Below are positions 9,406 to 20,800 of a stretch of 64,000 nt of DNA, one piece after another. The notes beneath the pieces are model-generated. The model ran no database searches. It saw nothing but the letters and a program-made list of their open reading frames with translations, and was not told the DNA's origin. This stretch comes from an uncultured Flavobacterium sp. Its GTDB lineage: Bacteria; Bacteroidota; Bacteroidia; Flavobacteriales; Flavobacteriaceae. The stretch lies in assembly GCF_946478785.1 (NCBI RefSeq), contig NZ_CAMLDD010000002.1, positions 1 through 64,000 of the forward strand, read 5' to 3'. Position 1 is the stretch's first letter, and each line of letters opens with the position of its first letter. The translations under genes and the position numbers were made by a program.

Positions 9406-10848
9406 ATGAAAAATCGCAATGCAAAATTTTATGTAATTACCGCTATCTCCGTTTTTTTATTCTATTCGTGCTCGCTAAATGAGCAAAATGAAGCTGATTC
9501 ACAAGATGAAAGCCAACAATTTAAAATTATCAATGTAACAAATCATGACGGAAAGCCTTTCAGTACCGGAGATAAAGCATCATTAACAGGTAAATATATC
9601 GATAACCCTGGTGGTGGCGTTATGATGCAAGCCTTTTACTGGGATGTACCTGCCGGAGGAACCTGGTGGAATACCGTTAGTGGCAAAGTAAATGCCTGGT
9701 CGAATGCCGGAATTGGTTCGATCTGGTTACCTCCAGCTTCTAAGGCACAAAATGGCCCTTTTTCTATGGGATATGATCCTACAGATTATTTTGATTTTGG
9801 AGATTACAATCAAAACGGAACTACAGAGACCCGATTTGGCTCAAAAACCGAATTAGTAAGTTTGATTACAAAAGCACATACAGAAAACATGAAAGTATAT
9901 GCCGACATTGTAATAAATCACAATAGCGGAGGACAATCAGAAGCGAATCCTTTTACAGGAACCAATACCTGGACCAATTTTAATGGAATAGCGTCAGGAA
10001 AATTCAAACGTACATATGTCAATTTCTATAAAAACAGCTACGGCAATAACGATGAAGGCTATTTTGGGGGATTTCCTGATTTGTGCCATGCAGATCCTTA
10101 TGTACAGGATTGGCTGTGGAAAAGGACCGATGGGGTTGGTAAATATTATAAAAACACAATGAAATTTGATGGTTGGAGATTTGACTATGTAAAAGGTTTT
10201 GGAGCATGGGTAGTAAAGGACTGGAATGCAAATGTTGGTGGGTTTTCTGTAGGTGAATTATGGGATTCTAATGTAGACATACTAAATAACTGGGCTAATA
10301 GTGCCAATAGTTCGGTATTTGATTTTGCTTGTTACTACAAAATGAATGATGCGTTTGACGGCAACAATCTTGCAATCTTAAATGATGATATGATGTGGAA
10401 AAGAAACCCATACAAAGCGGTGACATTTGTGGCTAATCACGATACTGATGAGATTTCAAATAAATTATTGGCCTATTCTTATATTTTAACTCATGAAGGA
10501 TATCCAACCATTTTCTATAGAGATTACGAAGAATGGCTAGACAAGAACAAGTTGAATAATCTAATATGGATTCATAACAATAAAGCTACCGGAAATACCT
10601 CAATTCTTTTTTCAGATAATGATGAATATGTAGCAAGAAGAAATGGATACAATGGAAATCCGGGATTGGTTGTTTACATTAACAATTCAACTGTTTGGCA
10701 GGAAAGATGGATTCAGACAAATTGGGCAGATACGCAAATCAAAGATTTTACAGGCAATTCAAGCTGGTATCCAACGACTCAAGCCGATAAATGGGTAAAG
10801 ATTCAATGTCCTCCAAAAGGATATTCGGTTTGGTCAATTAACCAGTAA
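9406..10848 (+). CDS. Lipoprotein alpha-amylase, GH13 family (archaeal-like subfamily)
   Basis: A lipoprotein signal peptide ends in LFYSC with the lipidated Cys at 22, so the enzyme is probably membrane-anchored and surface or periplasm facing. It hydrolyses alpha-1,4-glucan. The GH13 regions are clear: DIVINH (168-172), GWRFD with nucleophile D260, VGELWD with acid/base E284, and FVANHD with D346. The order and wording of segments such as WLPPASKAQNGPFSMGYDP, FGGFPDLCHAD and PTIFYRDYEEWL closely recall the Thermococcales alpha-amylases of subfamily GH13_7. No SusCD pair or other glycan gene is nearby. Its length of 480 residues is close to those enzymes plus the lipoprotein leader. Confidence 0.93.
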   Translation: MKNRNAKFYVITAISVFLFYSCSLNEQNEADSQDESQQFKIINVTNHDGKPFSTGDKASLTGKYIDNPGGGVMMQAFYWDVPAGGTWWNTVSGKVNAWSNAGIGSIWLPPASKAQNGPFSMGYDPTDYFDFGDYNQNGTTETRFGSKTELVSLITKAHTENMKVYADIVINHNSGGQSEANPFTGTNTWTNFNGIASGKFKRTYVNFYKNSYGNNDEGYFGGFPDLCHADPYVQDWLWKRTDGVGKYYKNTMKFDGWRFDYVKGFGAWVVKDWNANVGGFSVGELWDSNVDILNNWANSANSSVFDFACYYKMNDAFDGNNLAILNDDMMWKRNPYKAVTFVANHDTDEISNKLLAYSYILTHEGYPTIFYRDYEEWLDKNKLNNLIWIHNNKATGNTSILFSDNDEYVARRNGYNGNPGLVVYINNSTVWQERWIQTNWADTQIKDFTGNSSWYPTTQADKWVKIQCPPKGYSVWSINQ

Positions 10849-10868
10849 TTCGTAATACAATAACTAAT

Positions 10869-10898
10869 AAGACTGTCCTTAAAAAACAGTCTTTTTTT
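10869..10898 (+). terminator. Terminator after the alpha-amylase gene
   Basis: An 8-bp stem (AAGACTGT/ACAGTCTT) is followed by a run of T residues, 20 bases past the stop codon. Confidence 0.8.
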
Positions 10899-10975
10899 AT
10901 GTAAAAAATTTCTCTTTATGAAGTATTGGCTTCTAAATATAGAAGTGAATATTTTTATTAAGCGGTAATTAATAG

Positions 10976-10983
10976 TACTTTTG
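10976..10983 (+). promoter_or_regulatory. prfC: prfC promoter -7 element
   Basis: TACTTTTG is a perfect TAnnTTTG element 19 bases before the prfC ATG. No obvious -33 TTG lies at the usual distance. Confidence 0.65.
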
Positions 10984-11002
10984 CAACCTATTTATACAAA
11001 AT

Positions 11003-12595
11003 ATGAGCTTTTTAAAAGAAATACAACGCAGAAGAACTTTCGGAATTATATCGCACCCTGATGCAGGTAAAACTACATTGACAGAAAAATTATTACTTTT
11101 TGGAGGGGCTATTCAGGAAGCAGGTGCTGTAAAAAACAATAAAATAAAAAAAGGAGCAACGAGTGATTTCATGGAAATTGAACGCCAAAGAGGTATTTCT
11201 GTTTCTACTTCTGTTCTTGCTTTTAATTATAATGACAAAAAAATCAACATTCTTGACACTCCCGGTCATAAGGATTTTGCTGAGGATACTTTTAGGACTT
11301 TAACCGCTGTTGATAGTGTTATTGTTGTAATTGACGTTGCAAAAGGAGTTGAGGAACAAACGGAAAAACTGGTTGCAGTCTGCAGAATGCGAAACATTCC
11401 GATGATTGTTTTCATCAATAAATTAGATCGTGAAGGAAAAGATGCTTTTGACCTAATGGATGAAGTGGAGCAAAAGCTTGGTTTGACCGTTACACCTTTG
11501 AGTTTCCCAATCGGAATGGGTTATGACTTTCAGGGAATTTATAATTTATGGGAAGAAAATATCAATTTATTTAGCGGAGACAGTAGAAAAAACATCGAAG
11601 AAACAATTGCATTTTCAGATGTTCAAAATAACCCGGAATTAGATAAAATTGTAGGCCAAAAAGCAGCTGAAAAGCTTCGTGAAGAATTAGAATTAATCGA
11701 TGAAGTTTATCCAAAATTCGACCGTCAGGATTATCTTGATGGAAAATTGCAGCCGGTATTTTTTGGTTCTGCCCTAAATAATTTTGGAGTTCGCGAATTA
11801 TTAGATTGTTTTGTTTCTATTGCACCATCTCCAAGAGCAAAAGACTCTGAAACCCGTTTAGTTGATCCAACAGAAGAAAAAATGTCCGGTTTTGTATTTA
11901 AAATCCATGCCAATATGGATCCAAAACACAGAGATCGTTTAGCATTTATAAAAATTGTTTCCGGAACTTTTGAAAGAAACAAACCTTACTACCACGTTCG
12001 CCAAAAGAAAAATTTAAAATTTTCAAGTCCAAATGCTTTCTTTGCAGAGAAAAAAGAGATTGTAGACATTTCCTATCCCGGAGACATTGTAGGTTTACAT
12101 GATACAGGAAATTTTAAAATTGGTGATACCTTAACCGAAGGAGAATTAATGAGTTTCAAAGGAATTCCAAGCTTCTCTCCTGAACATTTTAGATATATCA
12201 ATAATGCTGATCCAATGAAGGCAAAACAATTGGATAAAGGAATTGATCAATTAATGGATGAAGGTGTTGCTCAATTATTTACATTAGAAATGAATAACCG
12301 TAAAATCATCGGAACTGTTGGAGCACTGCAATATGAAGTTATTCAATACCGTTTAGAACATGAATACGGAGCAAAATGTACCTATGAAAATTTCCCTGTT
12401 CACAAAGCCTGCTGGGTAAAACCTAATGATGCTAAAAGCGATGAGTTTAAAGAATTTAGAAGAATCAAACAAAAATTTCTGGCACATGATAAATACGGAC
12501 AATTAGTATTTTTAGCCGATTCAGATTTTACGATTCAGATGACACAAAGCAAATATCCAAATGTAAAATTATTTTTTACATCAGAATTTGAATAA
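11003..12595 (+). CDS. prfC: Peptide chain release factor 3
   Basis: RF3 is a translational GTPase that removes RF1/RF2 from the ribosome after peptide release. The 530-residue protein shows G1 SHPDAGKTT (17-25), the switch region RGISVS, G3 DTPGH, and G4 NKLDRE. It has the RF3-specific C-terminal domain, and its length matches the family. It has its own promoter and a strong terminator, so it forms a single-gene unit. The start follows a perfect -7 element by 19 bases. Confidence 0.97.
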   Translation: MSFLKEIQRRRTFGIISHPDAGKTTLTEKLLLFGGAIQEAGAVKNNKIKKGATSDFMEIERQRGISVSTSVLAFNYNDKKINILDTPGHKDFAEDTFRTLTAVDSVIVVIDVAKGVEEQTEKLVAVCRMRNIPMIVFINKLDREGKDAFDLMDEVEQKLGLTVTPLSFPIGMGYDFQGIYNLWEENINLFSGDSRKNIEETIAFSDVQNNPELDKIVGQKAAEKLREELELIDEVYPKFDRQDYLDGKLQPVFFGSALNNFGVRELLDCFVSIAPSPRAKDSETRLVDPTEEKMSGFVFKIHANMDPKHRDRLAFIKIVSGTFERNKPYYHVRQKKNLKFSSPNAFFAEKKEIVDISYPGDIVGLHDTGNFKIGDTLTEGELMSFKGIPSFSPEHFRYINNADPMKAKQLDKGIDQLMDEGVAQLFTLEMNNRKIIGTVGALQYEVIQYRLEHEYGAKCTYENFPVHKACWVKPNDAKSDEFKEFRRIKQKFLAHDKYGQLVFLADSDFTIQMTQSKYPNVKLFFTSEFE

Positions 12596-12614
12596 ATACA
12601 ATTATAAAATCAAA

Positions 12615-12644
12615 AAGCGCCAATTTTTCAATTGGCGCTTTTTT
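12615..12644 (+). terminator. prfC: prfC terminator
   Basis: A 10-bp perfect stem (AAGCGCCAAT/ATTGGCGCTT) with a 6-base loop and a T-run lies 19 bases after the stop codon. Confidence 0.88.
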
Positions 12645-12807
12645 AATAGAATTAATTAACTTTTGGAATTAATTTTCTTATTTTTATGTTAGTCAAATAT
12701 ACAGTGGAGTTTTAACTTCATAAAATATATTCGTTAAAAATGAATTATATCGGACTAAATACAAAAAAACTAATATTCCCTTGATTTTAAGATAATTCAT
12801 TGTATAA

Positions 12808-12831
12808 AAAAGCTCCATTTCTGGAGCTTTT
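12808..12831 (-). terminator. Terminator of the rpoBC transcription unit
   Basis: A 10-bp stem (AAAAGCTCCA/TGGAGCTTTT) with a 4-base loop and further T residues on the minus strand lies 6 bases past the DUF3467 stop. It probably ends the long ribosomal protein/RNA polymerase operon. Confidence 0.85.
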
Positions 12832-12837
12832 AAAATT

Positions 12838-13146
12838 TTATGCTTGTCCTGCCGGACCAAAATTTAGAGGAATTGGTGCTTGTTCAGTTTCTTTGATTTC
12901 GCCATGAGCAGCCTCAAATCGATGAATATTTTCTCCAATTGCTCTCAATAATCTTTTAGCATGTTGTGGCGTCAAAACAATTCTTGACTTCACCTTTGCT
13001 TTTGGAGTACCCGGCATAATATTTACAAAATCTAAAACAAATTCAGATGATGAGTGATTGATAATCGCAAGATTGGAATAAATTCCTTCTGCAATCGTTT
13101 CATCTAACTCAATATTAATTTGCTCTTGTTGTTTCGGATTACTCAT
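12838..13146 (-). CDS. DUF3467 family protein
   Basis: This 102-residue protein matches the DUF3467 pattern: an acidic N terminus (INIELDETIAEGIYSNLA), a central VDFVNIMPG-like segment (LDFVNIMPGTPKAKVKSRIVLTP) and the helix HAKRLLRAIGENIHRFE. No catalytic motif or membrane segment is visible. It starts 54 bases after rpoC on the same strand, with no terminator of classic form between them, so it is probably co-transcribed with rpoBC. That placement is common in Bacteroidota as far as I recall. Function is unknown; a role linked to transcription is suggested only by position. Confidence 0.88.
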   Translation of the reverse strand: MSNPKQQEQINIELDETIAEGIYSNLAIINHSSSEFVLDFVNIMPGTPKAKVKSRIVLTPQHAKRLLRAIGENIHRFEAAHGEIKETEQAPIPLNFGPAGQA

Positions 13147-13161
13147 AATTGGAATGTTTTT

Positions 13162-13194
13162 TCAATTTCCCTCTTCCGAAAAAGAGGGAATTGA
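13162..13194 (-). other. Hairpin between rpoC and the DUF3467 gene
   Basis: A 13-bp stem with one bulged base (TCAATTTCCCTCTT against AAGAGGGAATTGA) lies just past the rpoC stop. On the minus strand it is followed by A residues, not T, so it is not a typical intrinsic terminator. A role in mRNA processing or 3' stability is possible. Confidence 0.55.
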
Positions 13195-13200
13195 TAAGAA

Positions 13201-16200
13201 TTAATAAATATATTCTTCTTTATTTGCCATCATTTCATTGTAATCGTCTTTAGATCCTACGATTGTATTATCGTATTCTCTCATACCAGTTCCTGCAGGA
13301 ATTCTGTGTCCAACAATTACATTTTCTTTCAATCCTTCAAGATCATCAACTTTACCTGCTACTGCAGCTTCGTTAAGTACTTTAGTTGTTTCCTGGAATG
13401 AAGCAGCAGAAATGAATGACTTAGTTTGTAGCGAAGCTCTTGTGATACCTTGTAAAACTGGCGTTGCCGTTGCAGTAATTACGTCTCTGGCCACAACTAA
13501 ATTTTTATCATTACGTTTAAGCAATGAATTTTCATCACGCAAATCACGAGGCGTAATAATCTGACCTGGTTTCAATACAGCAGAATCTCCAGAATCTTCA
13601 ACTACTTTCATACCGTATAATTTATCGTTTTGAACGATAAAGTCTTTAGTATGGATTAATTGATCTTCTAAGAATAAAGTATCTCCAGGATCCTGAACTC
13701 TAACTTTACGCATCATTTGACGAATAACTACCTCAAAGTGCTTGTCATTAATCTTAACCCCTTGTAAACGGTATACTTCCTGAATTTCATTTACCAAATA
13801 CTGTTGAACAGCAGCTGGACCCTGAATTCTCAAAATGTCATCCGGAGTAATTGCACCATCTGACAATGGAACACCCGCTCTTACGAAGTCATTTTCCTGA
13901 ACCAGGATCTGACTTGATAATTTAACTAGGTATTTTCTAACGTCACCAAATTTAGATTCAATTACAATCTCACGGTTACCTCTTTTGATTTTTCCAAAAG
14001 AAACAACTCCATCAATTTCAGAAACTACAGCTGGGTTCGAAGGATTACGAGCTTCTAACAACTCTGTAATTCTTGGTAAACCTCCCGTGATATCTCCAGA
14101 TTTAGAAGAACGACGCGGAATTTTAACCAATACTTTACCAGCTTTAATTTTCTCACCGTTTTCAACCATAAGGTGTGCTCCTACTGGTAAGTTATACGAA
14201 CGAATCAATTCACCTTCCTTACCATAAACTAATAAAGTTGGAATTAATTTTTTATTTCTAGCCTCAGAAATTACTTTTTCCTGGAAACCTGTCTGCTCAT
14301 CAATTTCAACCATGAACGATTGTCCCTGCTCTAAGTCCTCGTAAGCAATCTTACCAGTAAATTCAGAAACAATTACACCATTATATGGATCCCATTTACA
14401 AATTACAGTTCCTTTAGTAACTACATCACCATCATTAACAAAAATGCTTGATCCGTAAGGAATATTATGTGTATTTAAGACAATACCGGTTTTCTCATCA
14501 ACTAATTTTAACTCAGTTGAACGAGATACTACAATATCAGTAGCATTACCTTCACTATCCTCACCTTTAACAGTTTTTAAATCTTCAATCTCAAGTCTAC
14601 CGTTGAATCTTGTAATGATACTAGATTCTTCAGAGATACCTCCTGCAACCCCTCCAACGTGGAACGTACGAAGTGTTAGCTGTGTACCTGGCTCACCAAT
14701 AGACTGAGCAGCAATAACTCCTACAGCTTCACCTCTTTGTGTCATTTTTCCGGTAGCTAAGTTTCTACCGTAACATTTAGCACAAATACCTTTTGTAGCT
14801 TCACAAGTTAATGGCGATCTAACCTCTACTTTTTCAATTGGAGAAGCTTCGATAGTTCTCATAATTGCTTCAGTAATTTGCTGACCTGATTCAACTAATA
14901 CTTCATTAGTAAGTGGATTTATAAGGTCTTGTAATGCAACACGTCCTAAAATTCTTTCTCCTAATGATTCAACTATTTCCTCATTTTTCTTCAAAGCAGA
15001 AACTTCAACACCTCTTAGAGTTCCACAATCTTCGATGTTAACAATAACATCTTGTGAAACGTCATGAAGTCTTCTTGTCAAGTATCCGGCATCGGCAGTT
15101 TTAAGAGCCGTATCCGCAAGTCCTTTACGAGCACCGTGAGTAGAAATGAAATACTCAAGGATAGAAAGACCTTCCTTAAAGTTAGAAAGAATCGGGTTTT
15201 CAATAATCTCACCACCACCGGCAGTAGATTTTTTAGGCTTAGCCATCAAACCACGCATACCAGTTAACTGACGAATCTGTTCCTTAGAACCCCTCGCCCC
15301 AGAGTCAAGCATCATATATACAGAGTTGAAGCCTTGTTGGTCTTCTCTAATATTTTTCATTGCTAATTCTGTTAACTGAGCATTCGCTGAAGTCCATACG
15401 TCAATAACCTGGTTGTAACGCTCGTTATTGGTAATAAGACCCATGTTATAGTTAGTTGAGATACCTTCAACTTGTTCTCTGGCATCAGCAATTAACTTGG
15501 TTTTTTGTTCCGGGATTCTAATATCACCAAGAGAGAATGATAAACCTCCTCTAAATGCGAATTTATACCCCATATCTTTCATGTTGTCCAGGAAAGCTGC
15601 CGTTGTAGGTACATCAGTCACACTTAAAATGTGTCCAATAATATCTCTAAGGTTTTTCTTAGTCAGTACATCATTGATATATCCAGCTGCTTCAGGTACT
15701 ACTTCATTAAATAAAACACGTCCCGCAGTTGTTTGAATAATTTTATACACTAATTCTCCAGCGTCATTAAAATCTTTTGCTCTAATTTTCACACGAGCAT
15801 TCAATTCTAATCTTCCTTCGTTTAATGCAATGTTTACTTCTTCAGCAGAATAGAAAGTCAAATCCTGACCTAAAATTTTGTGATCTTCTGTAGAAATACG
15901 TTCTTTGGTCATATAATACAGACCCAAGACCATGTCCTGAGAAGGTACAGTAATTGGAGCACCATTTGCAGGATTAAGAATATTGTGAGAAGCCAACATT
16001 AATAATTGTGCCTCTAAAATAGCCTCTGGTCCTAATGGTAAGTGAACCGCCATCTGATCCCCATCGAAATCGGCGTTGAATGCCGTACATACTAATGGGT
16101 GTAACTGGATTGCTTTTCCTTCAATTAATTTTGGCTGGAAAGCTTGAATACCAAGTCTGTGTAACGTAGGAGCACGGTTAAGTAATACCGGGTGACCTTT

Positions 16201-17511
16201 AATTACATTTTCAAGGATATCCCAAACTACTGGCTCTTTTTTATCTATGATTTTCTTAGCAGATTTTACTGTTTTAACAATACCTCTTTCAATCAATTTA
16301 CGGATCACGAAAGGTTTGTATAATTCAGATGCCATATCTTTTGGCAATCCACATTCGAATAATTTTAATTCAGGACCAACAACAATTACCGAACGAGCAG
16401 AATAATCCACACGTTTTCCAAGTAAGTTTTGACGGAAACGTCCTTGCTTACCTTTTAAGGAATCAGATAATGATTTTAATGGCCTGTTAGATTCTGTTTT
16501 AACAGCAGAAGCTTTACGAGTGTTATCAAATAATGAATCTACAGATTCCTGTAACATACGTTTTTCGTTTCTTAAGATAACTTCAGGAGCTTTAATCTCC
16601 ATTAATCTTTTCAAACGGTTGTTACGGATAATTACACGACGGTATAAGTCATTTAAATCTGAAGTTGCAAAACGACCTCCATCAAGTGGTACAAGCGGAC
16701 GTAATTCTGGTGGAATAACAGGAACCACTTTCATAATCATCCACTCCGGACGATTTTCGCGGTTTAAGTTAGACTCACGGAAAGACTCCACAACTTGTAA
16801 TCTTTTTAAAGCTTCAGTTTTACGCTGTTTAGATGTCTCATTGTTAGCGCTGTGTCTTAATTCATAAGATAAAGCATCTAAGTCAATACGAGCTAATAAA
16901 TCCATAATACATTCTGCTCCCATTTTGGCAACAAATTTATTAGGATCCATATCATCTAAATATTGATTTTCCTGCGGAAGAGTATCTAAAATATTCAAAT
17001 ATTCTTCTTCAGTTAAGAAATCTAATCTTTGTAATGATTCTCCATCTGCATTTTTAGCAATACCAGCCTGGATTACTACGTATCTTTCGTAGTAAATGAT
17101 CATATCTAATTTCTTAGATGGAAGACCAAGGATATAACCAATTTTGTTTGGAAGAGAACGGAAATACCAAATGTGAGCAATCGGCACAACAAGGTTGATG
17201 TGTCCTACTCTGTCACGACGTACTTTTTTCTCCGTAACTTCAACACCACAACGGTCGCAGATGATACCTTTGTAACGAATTCTTTTATATTTACCACAAG
17301 CACATTCAAAATCCTTAACAGGTCCGAAGATTCTTTCGCAGAAAAGTCCGTCACGCTCTGGCTTGTGAGTTCTGTAGTTGATAGTTTCTGGTTTCAAAAC
17401 CTCTCCTCTTGATTCTTTCAGGATAGATTCTGGTGAAGCCAATCCAATTGAGATTTTATTAAATCTTTTTACCGGATTCTTATCTTTATTATTATTTCTA
17501 TTATTCATCAT
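13201..17511 (-). CDS. rpoC: DNA-directed RNA polymerase subunit beta'
   Basis: RpoC forms the catalytic clamp half of RNA polymerase. The 1436-residue protein has the N-terminal zinc ligands C70, C72, C85 and C88 ([13 protein letters not shown]), the active-site loop NADFDGDQM with three Mg-binding Asp, and the second zinc region [14 protein letters not shown] placed the start at 17511 (MMNNRNNN); the following ATG at 17508 is equally possible. A longer in-frame reading has no support. It follows rpoB after an unusually long gap of about 305 bp. No damage is visible. Confidence 0.97.
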   Translation of the reverse strand: MMNNRNNNKDKNPVKRFNKISIGLASPESILKESRGEVLKPETINYRTHKPERDGLFCERIFGPVKDFECACGKYKRIRYKGIICDRCGVEVTEKKVRRDRVGHINLVVPIAHIWYFRSLPNKIGYILGLPSKKLDMIIYYERYVVIQAGIAKNADGESLQRLDFLTEEEYLNILDTLPQENQYLDDMDPNKFVAKMGAECIMDLLARIDLDALSYELRHSANNETSKQRKTEALKRLQVVESFRESNLNRENRPEWMIMKVVPVIPPELRPLVPLDGGRFATSDLNDLYRRVIIRNNRLKRLMEIKAPEVILRNEKRMLQESVDSLFDNTRKASAVKTESNRPLKSLSDSLKGKQGRFRQNLLGKRVDYSARSVIVVGPELKLFECGLPKDMASELYKPFVIRKLIERGIVKTVKSAKKIIDKKEPVVWDILENVIKGHPVLLNRAPTLHRLGIQAFQPKLIEGKAIQLHPLVCTAFNADFDGDQMAVHLPLGPEAILEAQLLMLASHNILNPANGAPITVPSQDMVLGLYYMTKERISTEDHKILGQDLTFYSAEEVNIALNEGRLELNARVKIRAKDFNDAGELVYKIIQTTAGRVLFNEVVPEAAGYINDVLTKKNLRDIIGHILSVTDVPTTAAFLDNMKDMGYKFAFRGGLSFSLGDIRIPEQKTKLIADAREQVEGISTNYNMGLITNNERYNQVIDVWTSANAQLTELAMKNIREDQQGFNSVYMMLDSGARGSKEQIRQLTGMRGLMAKPKKSTAGGGEIIENPILSNFKEGLSILEYFISTHGARKGLADTALKTADAGYLTRRLHDVSQDVIVNIEDCGTLRGVEVSALKKNEEIVESLGERILGRVALQDLINPLTNEVLVESGQQITEAIMRTIEASPIEKVEVRSPLTCEATKGICAKCYGRNLATGKMTQRGEAVGVIAAQSIGEPGTQLTLRTFHVGGVAGGISEESSIITRFNGRLEIEDLKTVKGEDSEGNATDIVVSRSTELKLVDEKTGIVLNTHNIPYGSSIFVNDGDVVTKGTVICKWDPYNGVIVSEFTGKIAYEDLEQGQSFMVEIDEQTGFQEKVISEARNKKLIPTLLVYGKEGELIRSYNLPVGAHLMVENGEKIKAGKVLVKIPRRSSKSGDITGGLPRITELLEARNPSNPAVVSEIDGVVSFGKIKRGNREIVIESKFGDVRKYLVKLSSQILVQENDFVRAGVPLSDGAITPDDILRIQGPAAVQQYLVNEIQEVYRLQGVKINDKHFEVVIRQMMRKVRVQDPGDTLFLEDQLIHTKDFIVQNDKLYGMKVVEDSGDSAVLKPGQIITPRDLRDENSLLKRNDKNLVVARDVITATATPVLQGITRASLQTKSFISAASFQETTKVLNEAAVAGKVDDLEGLKENVIVGHRIPAGTGMREYDNTIVGSKDDYNEMMANKEEYIY

Positions 17512-17816
17512 AGTTTTTACTATTGATTTATTTGCAATTAAAAAATTGATTTTGGTTAAATCTAAATTCAAATGTCATAAAGTTTTTTAAAGTCAGGAAT
17601 GACTTTAGACTTTGAACTTTCAAACTTTCGACTTCAACACTACCTCGGGTTACTTCTCTAAACTTCAAACCTCATTATTTTGAAGTGCTAATTATAAAAC
17701 TTTAGGGTTTATATAAAAAATCGGAACGGGTTACGGGTATAAATCCTAAAAACTTCTATAAATAGTAATCAGTTTTCAGACACTACTGCCTGAAAACTGA
17801 ATACTGCTAACTTTAA
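17512..17816. other. rpoB-rpoC intergenic region with a hairpin
   Basis: This 305-bp gap is long for the rpoB-rpoC junction, which in most bacteria is under 100 bp. It contains a perfect 11-bp stem (TCAGTTTTCAG 17769-17779 / CTGAAAACTGA 17790-17800) right after the rpoB stop, without a T-tract. It also holds a string of AAGT/GACTT-like words between 17590 and 17670. I see no gene in it. Confidence 0.5.
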
Positions 17817-20800
17817 TTATTCTTCTAAACGAATGTCAAGTCCAAGACCTTTCAATTCATGCATTAATACATTGAATGATTCCGGTAATCCTGGTTCTGG
17901 CATAGACTCACCCTTAACGATAGCCTCGTAAGTTTTAGCTCTACCAATAACGTCATCCGATTTAACTGTTAAGATTTCACGTAGCGTACTTGATGCTCCA
18001 TAAGCCTCAAGTGCCCAAACCTCCATCTCTCCAAAACGCTGACCTCCAAATTGAGCTTTACCTCCAAGTGGCTGTTGAGTGATCAACGAGTATGGTCCAA
18101 TAGAACGTGCGTGCATCTTATCATCAACCATGTGTCCTAATTTAAGCATGTAAATTACACCTACAGTTGCTGCCTGATGGAAACGCTCTCCAGTACCACC
18201 ATCATAAAGGTGCGTATGTCCGAAACGTGGTACCCCAGCTTCATCAGTCAATTCATTAATCTGATCTAAAGAAGCACCATCAAAAATTGGAGTAGCAAAT
18301 TTTCTACCCAAGTTCATACCAGCCCATCCAAGAACAGTTTCATAAATCTGACCAATGTTCATACGTGAAGGTACCCCAAGTGGATTCAATACGATATCTA
18401 CCGGTGTTCCGTCTTCAAGGAAAGGCATATCTTCATGACGAACGATTCTTGCAACAATACCTTTGTTACCGTGACGTCCTGCCATTTTATCCCCTACTTT
18501 CAGTTTACGTTTTTTAGCTATATAAATTTTCGCTAATTTCAAGATTCCAGATGGTAATTCATCTCCAACTGTAATAGTGAATTTTTCTCTTCTTAAAGAT
18601 CCTTGTAAGTCGTTCAGCTTAATTTTATAGTTGTGAATTAAATCATTAACCATTTTATTAGTAGCATCATCAGCAACCCATTGACCTTTGCTTAAGTGAG
18701 CGAAATCTTCAACTGCGTAAAGCATTTTTTGAGTATATTTTTTACCTTTTGGTAAAACTTCTTCACCCAAATCATTCATTACACCCTGAGATGTTTTTCC
18801 GTTAACGATCAGGAATAATTTCTCAACCAACCTGTCTTTTAATTCAACAAATTTAGTTTCGAACTCCATTTCTAAAGCACCTAAAGCATCTTTATCCTGA
18901 GTACGTTTACGTTTATCTTTTACGGCTCTTGCAAATAATTTTTTGTCAAGAACTACACCATGTAAAGAAGGAGAAGCTTTTAATGAAGCATCTTTTACAT
19001 CTCCTGCTTTATCCCCAAAGATTGCACGAAGCAATTTCTCTTCAGGAGTAGGATCTGATTCTCCTTTTGGTGTAATTTTTCCAATCAAAATGTCGCCAGG
19101 TTTAACCTCTGCTCCAATTCTGATCATACCGTTCTCATCTAAATCTTTAGTAGCTTCTTCAGAAACGTTAGGAATATCGTTTGTTAACTCTTCATTTCCT
19201 AACTTAGTATCTCTAACCTCTAATGAATAATCATCAACGTGGATAGAAGTAAAGATATCATCACGAACTACTTTTTCAGAAATTACAATCGCATCCTCGA
19301 AGTTATACCCTTTCCATGGCATGAACGCAACTTTTAGGTTTCTACCTAAAGCTAATTCACCATTTTGAGTAGCATATCCTTCTGATAATACTTGTCCAGG
19401 AATAACTCTGTCACCTTTTCTTACGATTGGTTTCAGGTTAATACTTGTACCTTGATTTGTTTTTCTAAACTTAATTAAATTGTATGTTTTTTCATCAGCA
19501 TCAAAACTAACCATTTTCTCGTCTTCTGTACGATCATATTTAATAGTAATGATATTAGCATCAACATATTCAACAGTTCCATGCCCTTCAGCATTGATTA
19601 ACACTCTTGAATCAGAAGCTACCTGACGCTCTAAACCTGTACCAACAATCGGCGCTTCCGGACGGATCAAAGGAACCGCCTGACGCATCATGTTAGATCC
19701 CATCAATGCACGGTTCGCATCATCGTGTTCCAGGAAAGGGATCAAGGAAGCAGAGATCGAAGCGATCTGGTTAGGAGCAACGTCTGTATAATCTACCACA
19801 GATGGTTCAACAACCGGGAAGTCACCTTCCTCACGTGCAATAACGTTTGAAGCAGTAATTTTTCCAGTAGCATCCATTTCAATGTTTGCCTGAGCAATCA
19901 TTTTTCCTTCTTCTTCTTCAGCACTTAAATATATAGGAGTACTTTCTAAATCAACTACACCATTTGTAACTTTACGGTAAGGAGTTTCAATGAAACCCAT
20001 CCCGTTAACTTTTGCATAAACACCAAGAGATGAAATCAAACCAATGTTTGGTCCCTCAGGAGTTTCAATCGGACATAAACGACCATAGTGTGTATAGTGA
20101 ACGTCACGAACCTCAAATCCAGCTCTCTCTCTCGAAAGTCCACCAGGTCCAAGTGCAGAAAGTCTTCTTTTGTGTGTAATCTCAGCTAATGGATTCGTTT
20201 GATCCATAAATTGAGATAACTGGTTCGTACCAAAGAAAGAGTTGATAACTGATGATAATGTTTTAGCATTAATCAAATCAATTGGTGTAAACACCTCGTT
20301 ATCTCTAACGTTCATTCTCTCACGAATAGTTCTCGCCATACGCGCTAAACCAACACCGAATTGTTGAGACAATTGTTCACCAACTGTTCTAACACGACGG
20401 TTTGATAAGTGATCGATATCATCAATCTCAGCTTTGGAGTTGATCAATTCAATCAAATATTTTACAATGGTAATGATATCTTCTTTGGTAAGCACTTGCT
20501 TTTCCATCGGGATATCCAAACCAAGTTTTTTATTCATTCTGTAACGACCAACTTCACCTAAGTTATAACGTTGATCAGAGAAGAACAATTTATCTATAAT
20601 ACCACGAGCAGTTTCTTCATCAGGCGGTTCTGCATTACGCAATTGTCTGTAGATATGCTCAACAGCTTCTTTTTCAGAGTTTGTTGGATCTTTTTGTAAC
20701 GTGTTGTGGATAATAGCATAATCTGCCTGATTATTATCCTCTTTATGCAACAAAATAGATTTAACGTTAGCATCAATGATTTCTTCCACATTATCTTTGT

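Noticed and set aside
17512..17571. A 20-residue N-terminal extension of RpoC
   Set aside because: The RpoC family starts at MMNNRN or the next Met; the extension shows no conservation pattern and adds nothing to the fold.
20190..20245. Possible rifampicin-resistance change in RpoB
   Set aside because: The Asp, His and Ser positions most often mutated all carry the wild-type residue.
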